A stretch of DNA of 64,000 nucleotides from Sesamum alatum. Taxonomy: Eukaryota > Streptophyta > Magnoliopsida > Lamiales > Pedaliaceae. The stretch spans positions 37,565,141 through 37,629,140 of the forward strand of contig JACGWO010000006.1 of the NCBI GenBank assembly GCA_034509735.1. Reading direction: 5' to 3'. The position numbers were made by a program, and so were the translations under genes. The notes under the pieces were generated by a model, which was not told the origin of the DNA, searched no databases, and saw nothing but the letters and a program-made list of their open reading frames with translations. This document shows positions 32,565 through 44,059 of the stretch, piece by piece (positions within the stretch are counted from its first letter, which is position 1; each line of letters starts with the position of its first letter).

Positions 32565-35154
32565 ATGAATTCGAGTTACGGGAAATCGAACAGCAAATCG
32601 GGCTCGATCAATGCCTTCGACTTCGATCTTGGCCTGGGTTCGGGCCGCCCGAAGTCTATGAGTGATCAGAAAAATCAGACTTCCTCGTATTCATCATCAA
32701 CTTACACGTATTCATCAGCTCAACAAAAGCCAAACACATCCTCGTCCTGGACTCATCAACCCAACAAGCCGGCGTGGACCCATCAACCCGCAACTTCCGT
32801 TCAGTCGGGCATGGCCGGATCATTATCCGGCCCGACATCGATGGTGGGAGATATATTTGGGAAGAGCTGGAATTCCTCTGCGCCTTCCGGTTCCGGTGTT
32901 TCGGGTGTTGGGGTTGTGAATGGTAAGAACCCAAATCTGTTTGGTGATCTGCTGAGCTCGGCGATGGGCCAGAACAAGAGTAGCAATGCACCATTGAAAA
33001 ATGCTGCCCCAGCTGCTAGCAGGAGCACATTCGCAATGGGGGGTATGGCTGATTCGTTGCCTAAAACTGGTAATTCCTCCAGCGGAACTTGGGGATCTAA
33101 TGCCAGTAACAGTGGCGGAAATGTGAATTTCGGTGGTAATTTTAATAAAAGTTCAAGTCTTGGTGCTGGGAATGTGAATTTTGGTGGTAACTTTAATAAA
33201 AGTTCAAGTCTTGGTGCTGGGAATGTGAATTTTGGTGGTAACTTTAATAAGAGTTCAAGTCTTGGTGGTGGGAATGTGAATTTGGGGGGAAGCAATAATA
33301 GAAACCCAAATCTTGGGGGTCCATCAATGAAAAGTATGGCTGGAAGTGGGATAGGTGGTGGTGGGATGGGTGCAAGTAAGGACCCTTTTGTATCTTTGGT
33401 TGATTTTGGGTCTAAGCCGCTTGGCGGTATGAAGTCAGCAAGTAAAGAAAATGATAAGAGTGATTTTGGGAATGATCCATTTGGGGAATTTCAAAATGCC
33501 GCCCCAAAGACTAGTGCTTCGTCATTTTCATCAGGTGCTTTTCCCACGAGTAACAGTGATCCCATGGATGATTTTGGGTTTTTGAATGCTCAGACTCACA
33601 ATCAAAATCAGCCTTCAGTGCAATCGTCCACGACTAATGATTTTGATGCATTGTTTTCTTCATCTTCTGATGGTGGCATGAGGGGGACTGAAGGGTTTAC
33701 CGGCCAGCAGTTTACAGAAGCTGATGACTGGGGAATAAATTCAGAGTTTGGAGGAGGGGATGATAATAGTGGGACAACTGAGCTTGAAGGCCTTCCTCCC
33801 CCACCTGCTGGTGTTACTGCTCCATCTGCAAAGAACAAGGGTATGGACAACTACAAGCAAGGTCAATTTGCTGATGCCATCAAATGGCTGTCTTGGGCTG
33901 TTGCTCTTCTTGAGAGAGCTGGTGATGGTGACGGAAAAATGGAGGTTTTAATCTGCAGGGCCTCATGTTATAAGGAAGTTGGGGAGTACAAGAAGGCTGT
34001 CGCTGACTGTACTGAGGTAGAACTTCTTCCCATTTCCAAGTTTTATTTAATTACTTATGTTCTACTATTCAACCTGGTGATAGTATTTATCGTGGTAATT
34101 TAGTTTAGAATTTAGATTGGCTCAAGTGTCGTTATTACTAAATTTTTGCTGATTTAACACTGCAAGTCTACTTACTACCAAATGAAAGTATTAGACTCCT
34201 CAAACAATGAATATCAGTACATTTTTCTCGCCACTTCTAAATAATCAAACACCCCATCTATGCTTAGCCAACATATATGAATATATGAAATCTCTTATTC
34301 TGATTACAGTCTTGGGTAAGGATTGAGTATGCTCTCATGGTTGATCTTTCGAAGGACCTAATAAGAAACAGTAAGAAAAAATGTCCTACAGTATCACCAA
34401 CTTTCCTGGCCCTTTTTTTCCTTTTCCTATCCTTCAAATTCATCACTGTGTGCTTATGTATGTGATGCTCCAGATCACACCTCCAACGCCCCCCCACCCC
34501 CCCCCCCCCCTCCCAAAACAAAAATAAAATAAAATGAAGGGGACCTTCGTTTCCATTTCTGTCTTCTGTCTGTTGTCTGTTATTTTATCTATTTGCAATT
34601 TAGTATCCATGATTCCCCTCAAAATTACAAATGCAAAAGGGGTATATGGTTGCCTATTCGCAACGAAGGTTGATGCAGTGACCTCTCGGATTATGGTTAC
34701 TGGCAAAAGTACACCTTATCCTTTCATAATGTCTAATCGGAAGCCAGTTTTAGACCAAGTAATATCTTATTCGTTGACCATCTTGAAAGTGGTTCTCGAG
34801 TTTGCATTTCTTAGTTGTGCAAAATTCTGGAAGGCCTGATGCAATTTCATTGTACTTTTATGGCGTTGCTCAGTCATGTGAATACCTTCATATACAACAA
34901 TGCTGGCATACAACTTGTTGGTGTTGAATTGATTATTGGTAGAGAAAATGGCTGAAGAAAGTTGCATTAATCTTGTGCAGGTGCTGGAACATGATTCCAA
35001 AAACGTGTCTGTCCTAGTACAACGTGCTCTCCTCTACGAGAGCATGGAGAAATACAAGCTCGGGGCTGAAGACCTCAGAAGTGTGATGAAACTTGACCCT
35101 GGCAATCGTGTTGCAAGAAGCACCATTCATCGCTTGACTAAGATGGCTGGTTAG
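32565..35154 (+). CDS. TPR-domain protein with Gly/Ser/Asn-rich DPF-motif region, 2 exons
   Basis: Exons are 32565-34016 and 34981-35154 (1626 bp, 541 aa), joined in frame at DCTE|VLEHD. Residues 1-400 are disordered and rich in Ser, Gly and Asn, starting MNSSYGKSNSKSGS with an FDFDLGLGSGRP motif. The region contains short acidic DPF and FG motifs (KDPFVSLVDFGSKP, NDPFGEFQ, DDFGFL) like those that bind clathrin-adaptor appendages. The C-terminus (about 418-541) forms TPR-like helical repeats (NYKQGQFADAIKWLSWAV, CRASCYKEVGEYKKAVADC, RALLYESMEKYKLGAEDL). I cannot name the gene. A role in protein trafficking or chaperone adaptor function is suggested by the motifs only. Retaining the intron would give a 512-residue product lacking the last helices. 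The intron (34017-34980) contains a C homopolymer near 34499-34511. Confidence 0.85.
33117..33269 (+). repeat. In-frame 51-bp coding tandem repeat (3 copies plus one degenerate)
   Basis: Each 51-bp unit encodes GNVNFGGNFNKSSSLGA. Three nearly identical copies are followed by a diverged fourth (GNVNLGGSNNRNPNLGG, to about 33320). The unit length is a multiple of three, so copy-number changes would alter the disordered linker without breaking the frame. Confidence 0.95.
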
Positions 35155-35159
35155 AGAAG

Positions 35160-35750
35160 TTTCGGATGACAATCTATCTGTTTACAATGAATTGAGCATC
35201 TCTTGGAAACTGTATGATTATTTCTTTCTAAAGTTGTGAGTTTGTAATCTTGTGTTTACAAGCAGAACATGCTATATAATTCATACACAGTGTGCGGGGC
35301 GGGAAGTTGCCCATTTGTTTTCTTAGACCTTTTGTTAAAACGACAATTTGTTGTTGTTCCCGTTGCACGATTTTCCCTCAGACAGGGAGGGTTCTGTAAT
35401 GTCACATTTTCATCAACTCATTATATTACTTAAATTTATGTCAAGAATTGATGTGGAAGAAGGCAGAGGCAGCCGGATAAAAGCAGCAGAATGTGGGTAT
35501 TTTTGGAGTGGCTCTTAACAAGAATGAGAAGAGTGGCGTTGAGGCGCAGAGCACAACCTTTTCCTTTTTGCATTTGCAGCGCCTTTTCTTGTTTTTTTGG
35601 TTCACGTGTGATGCCCGCCCTTCATCAAACTCACTTTCACGTCTCTCTTTCCTCAACTGAATCTTAAACTTAAATCACAAACAAATAGGCCCTTAAATTA
35701 ATAATAAAAATTATAATTACATTAATTTCAAAGACAAAGCACGTAGTAGA
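35160..35750. other. 3' region of the TPR gene, no other gene seen
   Basis: Holds the 3' UTR (an AT-rich stretch near 35270) and non-coding sequence. Nothing else was recognised. Confidence 0.5.
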
Positions 35751-35759
35751 TAAAAGTGT

Positions 35760-36177
35760 TGGGATGGCAATTAGACCTGAATCGAGGTAAACCCGCCCCA
35801 TATGGATCTTAATTATTAGGACTCGTCCCAAACCATAAGAACCCGTCTCAATAAAATTAGTCATATATATATATATATATATATATATTATTTGTAACTT
35901 TTAATACCCAAAATCAGCTTTGCTCTTTCTCATATTTCTTTCTCACACTTTGCCCAAGTTCTCTTATCCTCAATCTCTCTCGTTGCCTCGCACAGTCCTC
36001 ACCTCTCTTTTTTCCTTTTCTTATCTTTTTTTTTTTAAAAAAAAAATAGGGTTTCGAGTCTATTAAGTTAGACCGGCCCTGTCGAATGTTGTAGAGGGCT
36101 GAAAAGGTCCCAGTTCATCCCAGAATTGACAAGGCAGGTCCCGAGTATATCCAAACCTGCCTCATTGTCATTCCTAA
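35760..36177. mobile_element. hAT-type MITE (about 418 bp)
   Basis: The ends TGGGATGGCAATTAGACC and (reverse strand) TTAGGAATGACAATGAGG are imperfect inverted repeats of the kind found in plant hAT MITEs. Flanks AAAAGTGT (35752-35759) and TAAAGTGT (36178-36185) match at 7 of 8 positions. Interior AACCCGCCCC and GACCGGCCC phrases echo the GC-rich sub-termini of the hAT at 15257. It has an AT microsatellite near 35863-35888 and no ORF. Confidence 0.72.
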
Positions 36178-36179
36178 TA

Positions 36180-36660
36180 AAGTGTCATTATGCTTTTTTT
36201 TTATGATGAGAAATTTTTTTAGTTCAAATCGATTTTGTATAATCTGTCGTCACATTTGTTGTATTAAATAAAAGGGTTTAAAAATTTGAAAACATGCAAA
36301 AAAATAGAACAAGTGTATTTTTATTGACTAATTATTACTAGTTTTTAAAATGTGAAGCTTGAAATATTTAACGAAAATATCTATTCTTTTTAACATTTTT
36401 ATTTGTGAAACTATTTTTTTTTTTTTTAATCTTAATTCATAAGAATGTATTTCCTCATGAACTCTCTCTTTCCACCAACTTGCAGAGAGGTGGGGCCCGA
36501 AGCCATGAGATCTGAGTTTAAGATCCAAGGGCGTGTATTAGCGCTGATGCACGACCCCACCTCTCAGAAAGATCCAGCCATCCAAAATTAGGTGGTGCAG
36601 TCTGCACCGTTAATCACAAAAAGAATGCCAATTTCGTCCTTTTTTTTCCATTAGTTGTAA
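36180..36660. other. Distal promoter region of the ERF gene, no gene seen
   Basis: AT-rich to about 36470, then mixed sequence with TGGGGCCCGA (36491) and CGACCCCACC (36552) boxes. No ORF of note. Confidence 0.5.
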
Positions 36661-36663
36661 CCG

Positions 36664-36785
36664 TCTCTCTCTCTCTCTCTCTCTTCACTCTCTCTCTCTC
36701 TCTCTTTATAAATTAACATAATTCATTCCCCTTTCTTCCCCCATTATCTCTTCTCTCTCTTCAGTCTCTCTCTCTCTCTCTCTCA
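36664..36785 (+). repeat. CT microsatellites in the ERF promoter and 5' UTR
   Basis: Three CT runs (about 36664-36684, 36690-36705 and 36765-36784) flank a TATAAAT at 36707-36713. Pyrimidine-rich 5' leaders of this type are common in plants; on the other strand they are GAGA repeats. Confidence 0.85.
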
Positions 36786-36840
36786 AACCTATGCATACAC
36801 ATTTCTGTATCTCTCGTCGTCTTCAAGAGAAATAAAAAGG

Positions 36841-38827
36841 ATGTGTGGAGGTTCAATAATCTCCGATGAACCAATCATCAAAAGAAGGGGTAAGTTATCC
36901 ACACAGGAATTCTGGGCTGAACTCGACACCATCTCTGAGCTCTGGGGCTTCAATTGCCCAAACGATGCCAAGCCGCAGCCCACAAACCCTCCAACCAACA
37001 AGCCCAACCCACCTACCAATGGTAAGTACTCAACTATGTATACGCATAACAGCTCTCACTACTGTGTGTATCTGTGTGTGTGTTTCTATGTTTATACGTA
37101 TACGCGTGTGTGTTTCTATGTGTATACATATACGCGCGTGTGTGTGTGTATTGGGGTTTGGGGGAAAGAATGAGGGTGGGATTCGGGGTGTGGTTTTGTT
37201 GTTCATAAAATATGGTTCTGGATTTATGCTCTAACTTGTTTGACTGTCATTCATGTTTTTGCTCTTAGCCAGATTATATACATATATATTTATGTGTATG
37301 TACATACATACGTACACACACATATATGTTATACATATGCGACTTCTTTTCAATATATATATATTATATATATGTATATGCAACATGCATTGATATATGT
37401 TTGGTTATGGAGTTGTAATCCATTTTATGGAATATAGGATGTAAGTTTGGTGTATAGATGAATAGTGAATAAATTGCGTGATGTACCAAAATGTTAGCAT
37501 ATGTATGCAATAACATGTGGCAGTTTTCTACTAAACACCGCCCTGACAACAAGTGACTCTTCCTACTGATTGAGTAGGTAAATCTAGCGCCCTATTAATT
37601 GCCCGTATTAAAAGCTGCATGATTGAGAAACAATTGAGTCGGTTTCATTTATGGGTTGTGGCCGTAAATGAACTAAGTTCTATGTTTTCTTTTTCTTTTT
37701 TTAATGTATTATTTTGATGTGTGTATGAATATATATGTATATATGCATACATGTATGGTGTATGTTAGATGATTGATGGAGAATCAGGTTAAATGGGATC
37801 TTTTACTTTTCACATACAGTGAAAATTTTGTTTTACTAAAAAGATGTGAATTATGTCAAGTCAGAAGTTTTAAACTTGATATACATGTAAAAAGAAGTCG
37901 GTCTTGCCTAGCAAGGTTCAAAGCTTTAAGGGTAAATTACAATATATTTTCTTAAAGTTTGTCATAATCACAAATACCCCAACAATACCGCTTAAATTTT
38001 ATGGTCCTCTAAGAAATATCCCTACAATGAATTGTTACGATTGAGTATTTGTTAAACAGCCATTAATTTTAAAGCGTATTTGTAATTTTTCAAACTGTCC
38101 GTTGTAGTTTACCCAAGCTTTAATTGTTATTTGTTGTACAGTGAATTGATCAAACTATTAATACTGTAATGAATTACAAACATCCGTGCTAACAGTTTAT
38201 TATTCTTTTTTTCTTTTTTTTTGTGTGTTGTGTGTGTTTTAAATATTGTATGATTTTGTGGGAGCAACATGATTAAAACCTTCGGAAAATGTAGGGAAAA
38301 ATGAAAAGGGTGAGAAGAGCGTAGAAAAGGCTAGGAAAAACATGTACAGAGGCATAAGGCAAAGGCCATGGGGAAAATGGGCAGCAGAAATTCGTGACCC
38401 GAGAAAAGGTGTGAGAGTGTGGCTCGGGACCTTCAGCACAGCCGAGCAAGCCGCTAGAGCTTACGATGAAGCTGCCAAACGCATCCGTGGTGACAAGGCC
38501 AAGCTCAACTTTCCGGATGATCATCAGCCACCAACACCACCAGAGCAGCCACCACCCAAGAGGCTGTGTGTCCCCAAGCCACCAGCTGATCAGCCACACC
38601 CAGAAATGGATTACGGGTTCTTGAGCCAGGAGGAGCCGTATTACCCTACCCGATGTGAGTTGATCAAGGATGAGCTATCAAGCCTGGAGAGTTTCCTAGA
38701 GCTGGAGCCTGCTGCTGAAGCGACTCCGGTTGGGATGGGTGAGCCTACTGTGGAGTCGGTCGATCTTTGGATGATGGATGAATTTGGTGCAGCAGCAGCT
38801 CATCAGCAGAATAATGTCTTCTTCTGA
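36841..38827 (+). CDS. Group VII ethylene response factor (AP2/ERF), RAP2.3-like, 2 exons
   Basis: It encodes a nuclear transcription factor of the low-oxygen and ethylene response. Exons are 36841-37021 and 38295-38827 (714 bp, 237 aa), joined at G|GG. The N-terminus [11 protein letters not shown] is the Met-Cys degron motif that defines group VII: after Met removal the Cys is oxidised and the protein degraded in the presence of oxygen. The motif [15 protein letters not shown] follows, resembling RAP2.3/EBP rather than RAP2.12. The AP2 domain spans residues 77-135 ([38 protein letters not shown]), preceded by a basic nuclear-localisation-like stretch. The acidic C-terminus ends around LWMMDEF. 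The single long intron directly before the AP2 domain is the usual group VII layout. Position 5 is Ser where Ala is most common. Confidence 0.93.
37930..38114. mobile_element. Mutator-type MITE in the ERF intron (185 bp)
   Basis: The termini GGGTAAATTACAA and (reverse strand) GGGTAAACTACAA are flanked by perfect 9-bp target duplications AAGCTTTAA at 37921-37929 and 38115-38123. It has no coding capacity. A related but more decayed copy lies at about 61550-61757, sharing the AAGTTTGTCA and ATTTCCCTACAAT-like phrases. Confidence 0.92.
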
Positions 38828-38829
38828 AA

Positions 38830-41800
38830 AGAAGTATGGATGTACAAAACCTTATGAACATATGATGAGAGTGATCAGCATGTATGGTTTTGCAATAAGG
38901 TTTGGAGTGTCTGTTTGAGCTTTAGTGTTTGTTTTTATATACATATCTTCACCTTATGTATTAGAATGACTGACTTTCATTTGCATGCAACTTTCTTGGG
39001 TTGTCTCCTTATGTTTGTTTTGGTTGGTTTCGGTTTATTTCTTTTAAGTAGGATGAGATCAAAATTTTACATGCATGTATATTTTTTCATTTAAATATTT
39101 ACATTTACACTTATGATTATGGTCTATATATATAAATCATCTCTGTCTTTTACGTAATTTTAAAAATTACGCTTAAAATAAAAAATGAGAAGCAGTTTGC
39201 GTGATAATGTCGATGTTTTTTTAAAATATACAAATAAATTTTTAAAAAAGTAAAAATAATTTGTGTGAATAGACCTAGATGTGAGTGTGTAGATGTAATT
39301 ATTCTTTTTTTGTATTTAAAAGTATGAAAATAACAAGACTATGAACCAAAATATGTCAATAGAATATAGTATTGCAAACTTCTCGGTGTTTGATGTGTCA
39401 TCATAGGTAGATTTAGCAATTTGTGTTATTTTATAAATAATGCTTGCAACAATCTCCAAAGGCCTCAATTAAGCTTGTAATATACCTTAGATGATTTTGT
39501 ATATCAAGAAGAGAATCTATTAATGAATGAGGAACCCAATCAATAATCTATAATTTAGTGGATGACAACAAAATATTATGTTTAAGAAATTGAAAGATGG
39601 TGCTAAGAAGAGTACACAATCATTCAGTTGATGATCAAATTAAGAATATTAATCATAGGAACTATCAAATATAAAGAAATGTGCTTCTCTCAACTTGGAA
39701 GATGGGACAAGTTTTTGTGCACCCTACAAGTAGTTGATGTACCATTCCCTTTATGGTAGGCTCCAATTATTCATGATGACCACAATTTCCGATTAATTAA
39801 TCACCAATTTGTCCATAGTAAACGTAAGCAACAATACTTTTCAAAATACAAAACTATTTCTCCAAGGAACATTAATTACTTAGTTAGCGACCCGTAGAAA
39901 AAGAAAACTCAAAGAGAAGACCTAAAGAAAATAGAAATCTTAATTTAACGACTAATTATATGTAGAAAGTGATATAAGTTGTATATATCCACACAATAGT
40001 GCAATGGAAGAATGATAAAAATGATGCAGAATTCGACATAGATAAACTTGTAAGTTTCGAGTCACTTTTACGGGAGGCAGCCACAGTGAGAGAAGGAAGG
40101 AAAATTCTTATCCAAATTAAGTTTGGCTGAACCCAATATCACATAATATCAGTGATACACTTGTCATATAATTAGTTACTTTTTTTGAATTGTACACTAA
40201 TCACACGCCAAATGTATCGCACTTTGTCATATAATTTATTCGAGTTGAGCCGAACTCAATATGAGTTAGAATTTTCTGGGAATGAATTAGGAGGACTTAG
40301 ACCCACTATGCTTTTCGCACTACAATCAGCATAATAATGATTCTGGAGCTCGCTCAAGACTTTGAGGGGATCAAATCAAAATGGACCTCTTTTTCCAGTA
40401 AAGTGACCCCAGCAAACATAGATTGAATTCAATAAATGGACCAATTTGACAAGACAGAAAAAGTGTGACACAGGGTCCGCATCAGACACAAGATCTTGTG
40501 CCTAGAGTTAGGGCTGCTCCCACCTTAAATTCCACATGTGACATCCTTTGCCCCATTCCTATTTGGAATATGTTCCAGTGAAAGATTTCAAAAGTATTGT
40601 AAGAAAGTTGAAGCAGTCACTCAGAATTCAACAACTCCTATTCATTTGTCATTTCACTTGCCAAGTAAATCTAGACATGGAGTTTCAGATTCCTGACTCT
40701 TTTCCTTAGTAAAAGCTGGAAGGAAGTGAGGAGATGTTTTCCAAATCGTTCTAGTAGTTTTATTTTTAAATACAGAACAGTTAAAACCCTCCCTCTTCCA
40801 AACTCTCAATTTTCAGCATCCTCCATACATTACCTGTATATTATCAGCTAAATAGAAGGCTTCCTGCAGGCCTATTGTCAAATTTCAACAATTAATAGAA
40901 CAAAGCTGATAAAAGCGACTCACAACTGACTGAATCTGAATTCTGAACAATCATGAGGAACACCTGCTATTTCATGGGCAAAGTATACTTAGCAATACAG
41001 TAACAGCAGCAATAGAACAAGAAAGACAGTGACAACATGGCATCTCAAATAAGGTGGGGAAAGAAGGAAATCTAGTAAAGAAGTTGAAAACTCAGAGATG
41101 CCAACAAATATCACATTAAACTAATAAACAAGTGGTTAAGGTAAGCAACTTGATTTATGTAAACAAAGTAAACTAAAACATAAGTAACTTGGTTGATTAT
41201 CAATTCCTAGTTGGAGCTAGGCTACTACACGGGGTTAATATTTAAATTAAATAATGTGATGAATAAGGGGAAGATGCATGAACCCTGAAATGGGGCAGCA
41301 AATTGCAATCTAAGTGGGGCCTTATGCAGGAACCAAACGCCCTTATCCTTCGATCTACTTAATTAATTTCCTAATTTAGTGGGTAATCTAATCAAAATTA
41401 TTCTCAAGTGCTGGAGGTATTCTTGGTGGAAAGTCATTCATATGCCAATCAATCAACCAAATCTAATCAAAATCTAGTAGCAGGCATACAGACAATGGTT
41501 TGCTCAAGGCATTTTAAGAATCCCTTCTATACCCCTTAGTGCAGATATATTCCATTTTGCCGCCTCTGAATTTGACTTATTACTAGTTTGGTTCCTGAAC
41601 TCTTAGATATGTCTACGTTCCTTAAGCTCTAAAACCAAAAGCTGCACCATTAACCACTGTGATCTACTTGCCACTGCAAGATTCTGTGAATTCACCTCAT
41701 CAACAAAATGTTATATCATGAAGGGCAAATAGGAATAGAATTAAAAAAAAAAAATTCTTAAGTTGGTCATATTAATAAGTCATATTCAAGGAATAAGATA

Positions 41801-42061
41801 ATAATTTGGCATTACCATTTCTACTGCAGACCCAATTCAACATTACATAATTGCTCGACATTAACCAATTTTTTAAAAATAAGAATAGAAAAGATTATCC
41901 AAAGTGCAATTAGAATACAAGTAAATATTTCGTAGATCTCTAGCTTCCAAAGGATTACAAAACAGTGGCACAATTGCAAAACACAAGCCTCAAGGTCATC
42001 TATTTCTAATTATACAGCTAAAGATGAATGCCAAATCTATTAGAGCACAAGCCTCCACTAC

Positions 42062-42094
<33 letters not shown>

Positions 42095-43045
42095 CTTGCG
42101 TGCGTCTGTACAGTCAGGCATTTGCATACTTCTGTTTCTTAGCAGTTTGCTTCTATTACATAGAATTAGAATGCAGACAGTTCAAATATAAAGTCCATGG
42201 AGGATATGTGAGACACGTAGAAGGAGACATTTGCTAAATCTAACCCATTACCAACTCATCCAAACTCAATTTGCGGATAAAATCCTGAGGAATCCATGAC
42301 ACCACTCTGCTTTCTCAAATCCTAATTTCATCTCAACAAACAATAGTTTATGGTACAACGTCCAATTATAGCTGGACGGATCAAATAGCCTAATATTCTC
42401 TGTGCTGCCATGTCAACTACCTAGCATGAACCACAAACAAATCAGCAGATTAAGATCTAAGGAAAAGGACAAGGTATGACAACAACATGATAAATAATCT
42501 AATAACATCACTGGCTCTACTCCATACATCCAAGAGCAACATCAGGAGTCCTCTCCTGTCACAAACATCCTTATGATTGGTTTGGACACGGTAATTGGGG
42601 TCATATATTTGGAAATGATGAAATGTCTTCACAAATTTACATATGATGCTAGCTCGAATCCGAGGCTTCAATTCTCTCACCACAAATGTGCTATATTAAA
42701 CCATAAAATTAGGCTCATCCACATGTCTCCTTTGCATACCGCATACCCTTGTGTGAATGAGGGCATAGGCAGGAGATAGCATCTCAACTTAAGTCCTCTT
42801 AGAGCACCAAAAAATTTAATCAGCACCCACAAAGAACAGTCAGCATAGCATGCAATGGAAATGCATCCCATCATAATGAATTTGACGAGGTTCCATATAT
42901 ACAACAATATAATTACATAATCCATACACTGACTTAATCATGTGAATATATACATCATTATTTACATCAACGGCCAAGCTAAAAAACAGAAAGTAAACCC
43001 TTAACTTTAACATCGTATTATTCAGGGCAAATCAATCTTTACCAT
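38830..43045. other. Gene-poor 4.2 kb spacer
   Basis: After the ERF 3' UTR (to about 39000) I see no coding exon with family similarity, no complete repeat and no RNA gene. The phrase TGTCATATAATT occurs twice (about 40162 and 40226), each near a (G/C)CGAACTCAATAT- or GGCTGAACCCAATAT-like word, suggesting a decayed duplicated repeat. A TA/TG microsatellite lies at about 42062-42096. The part next to 43046 should contain the 3' UTR of the following minus-strand gene. Confidence 0.5.
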
Positions 43046-43597
43046 TCAGCAGACTGGAGTCAATCTCATTGGAACCTTTTCCCGATCACCAAACCCATCT
43101 GCAACAATCCTCACCACCCTTTTGAAAGCGAAATGCAAGCAATTCGACATTGCAATCCAACATAAAATCTCATAAACGAAATCAAAAGCCGGATCAGATA
43201 TAGAATTGTCCGAAAATTCTTCCCAATTTGCTCCCCCATGCCCACCAAAATTCCACCCCTTACCCCCACCACCACCTCCAAAAAATCCATCACCACTGTT
43301 ATAATCCCCTCCATCACTTAAAACAAAAAAACCACTCTCTTCACCGTCGTCATCGAGTACGATTTTCCGCCTAACGCGGCGCGCTTTGCGGATGCGTGGC
43401 TTCGTCAAAGTCCTCGTTGGCGGATATGATGCGGCAGAGATATGGAACGAGGACGACGATTGCGGCGGCTGATCCGATGAAGTGTCGGTGAGAGAAAGAA
43501 CGTCGTGTGGGCGATTGAGGATGAATTTTGAGAAGCCCAAAGACTGCGTTGAGTAAGCGATGGACGATATTGCGTCGGAAATGACAGAGATTTCCAT
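43046..43597 (-). CDS. Unknown plant protein with Gly-rich loop (183 aa), single exon
   Basis: I do not recognise the family. The protein starts MEISVISDAISSIAYSTQSL, followed by a Ser/Pro-rich segment and a strongly basic stretch (KPRIRKARRVRRKIVLDDDG, about residues 67-88). Next come an acidic/Gly-rich loop (FFGGGGGGKGWNFGGHGG, about 104-121) and a C-terminal segment with a hydrophobic helix (FVYEILCWIAMSNCLHFAF, about 139-157). The order suggests an organelle-targeted or membrane-associated protein, but no cleavage site is certain. Coding status is supported by length, non-repetitive composition and the strong housekeeping-type promoter upstream; an intron in the 3' UTR cannot be excluded. 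Confidence 0.75.
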   Translation of the reverse strand: MEISVISDAISSIAYSTQSLGFSKFILNRPHDVLSLTDTSSDQPPQSSSSFHISAASYPPTRTLTKPRIRKARRVRRKIVLDDDGEESGFFVLSDGGDYNSGDGFFGGGGGGKGWNFGGHGGANWEEFSDNSISDPAFDFVYEILCWIAMSNCLHFAFKRVVRIVADGFGDREKVPMRLTPVC

Positions 43598-43738
43598 TAA
43601 ATTTTATGGAATTAGAGATTTAGGGTTAGGGCTTGAAGATGGGTGGAGAAATTGGGGAAGATTTTTCTTAAACGCGTCGAAAATGAGGTTTGAAATTGTG
43701 GAAGGAAACTTCTTGTTCTTATTTAAAGTTTCCCGGCA

Positions 43739-43842
43739 AATTGGGCTACAAATTGGGTTAGTTTGCTAGCGCCAGCCCAACTCGCTTGAAATTTGGGCCC
43801 TCCTTCTTTAGTATATATATGGGCTTTACAAGACTCGGCCCA
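43739..43842 (-). promoter_or_regulatory. Cluster of site II (TGGGCY) elements
   Basis: Five TGGGCY/RGCCCA boxes lie within about 100 bases (near 43742, 43775, 43794, 43820 and 43837), 145-245 bases upstream of the start codon at 43597. Such clusters mark plant genes active in dividing tissue, including ribosomal, mitochondrial and plastid biogenesis genes. Confidence 0.65.
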
Positions 43843-44059
43843 TAAAAGATTAACAATTCTTACACCTCATGTTTCGAATACAATAGGGACGGGTCGGCAA
43901 CAACTTGAGTTTGAACTAAGAATCCTCTACTTTTTCGATGAGAGTGATGCATAATTTTCTTATGATCTCACGCTTTACACTAATAGCTTATCTGTTTTGA
44001 CTGAAAAATGAGAGTATAAGAAAAATGAAAGTCAAAAGAAATGTGCAAGAAAAATATTA

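Noticed and set aside
32801..33295. 164-codon minus-strand ORF with repeated LPPKFTFP units
   Set aside because: It is the shadow of the 51-bp coding repeat of the TPR protein gene on the other strand.
42028..42237. 69-codon ORF starting near a TA/TG microsatellite
   Set aside because: The translation is mostly microsatellite-encoded and has no conserved features.
43880..43925. tRNA B-box-like GAGTTTGAACTAAGAATCC
   Set aside because: No A box at the right distance and no cloverleaf; not a tRNA gene.
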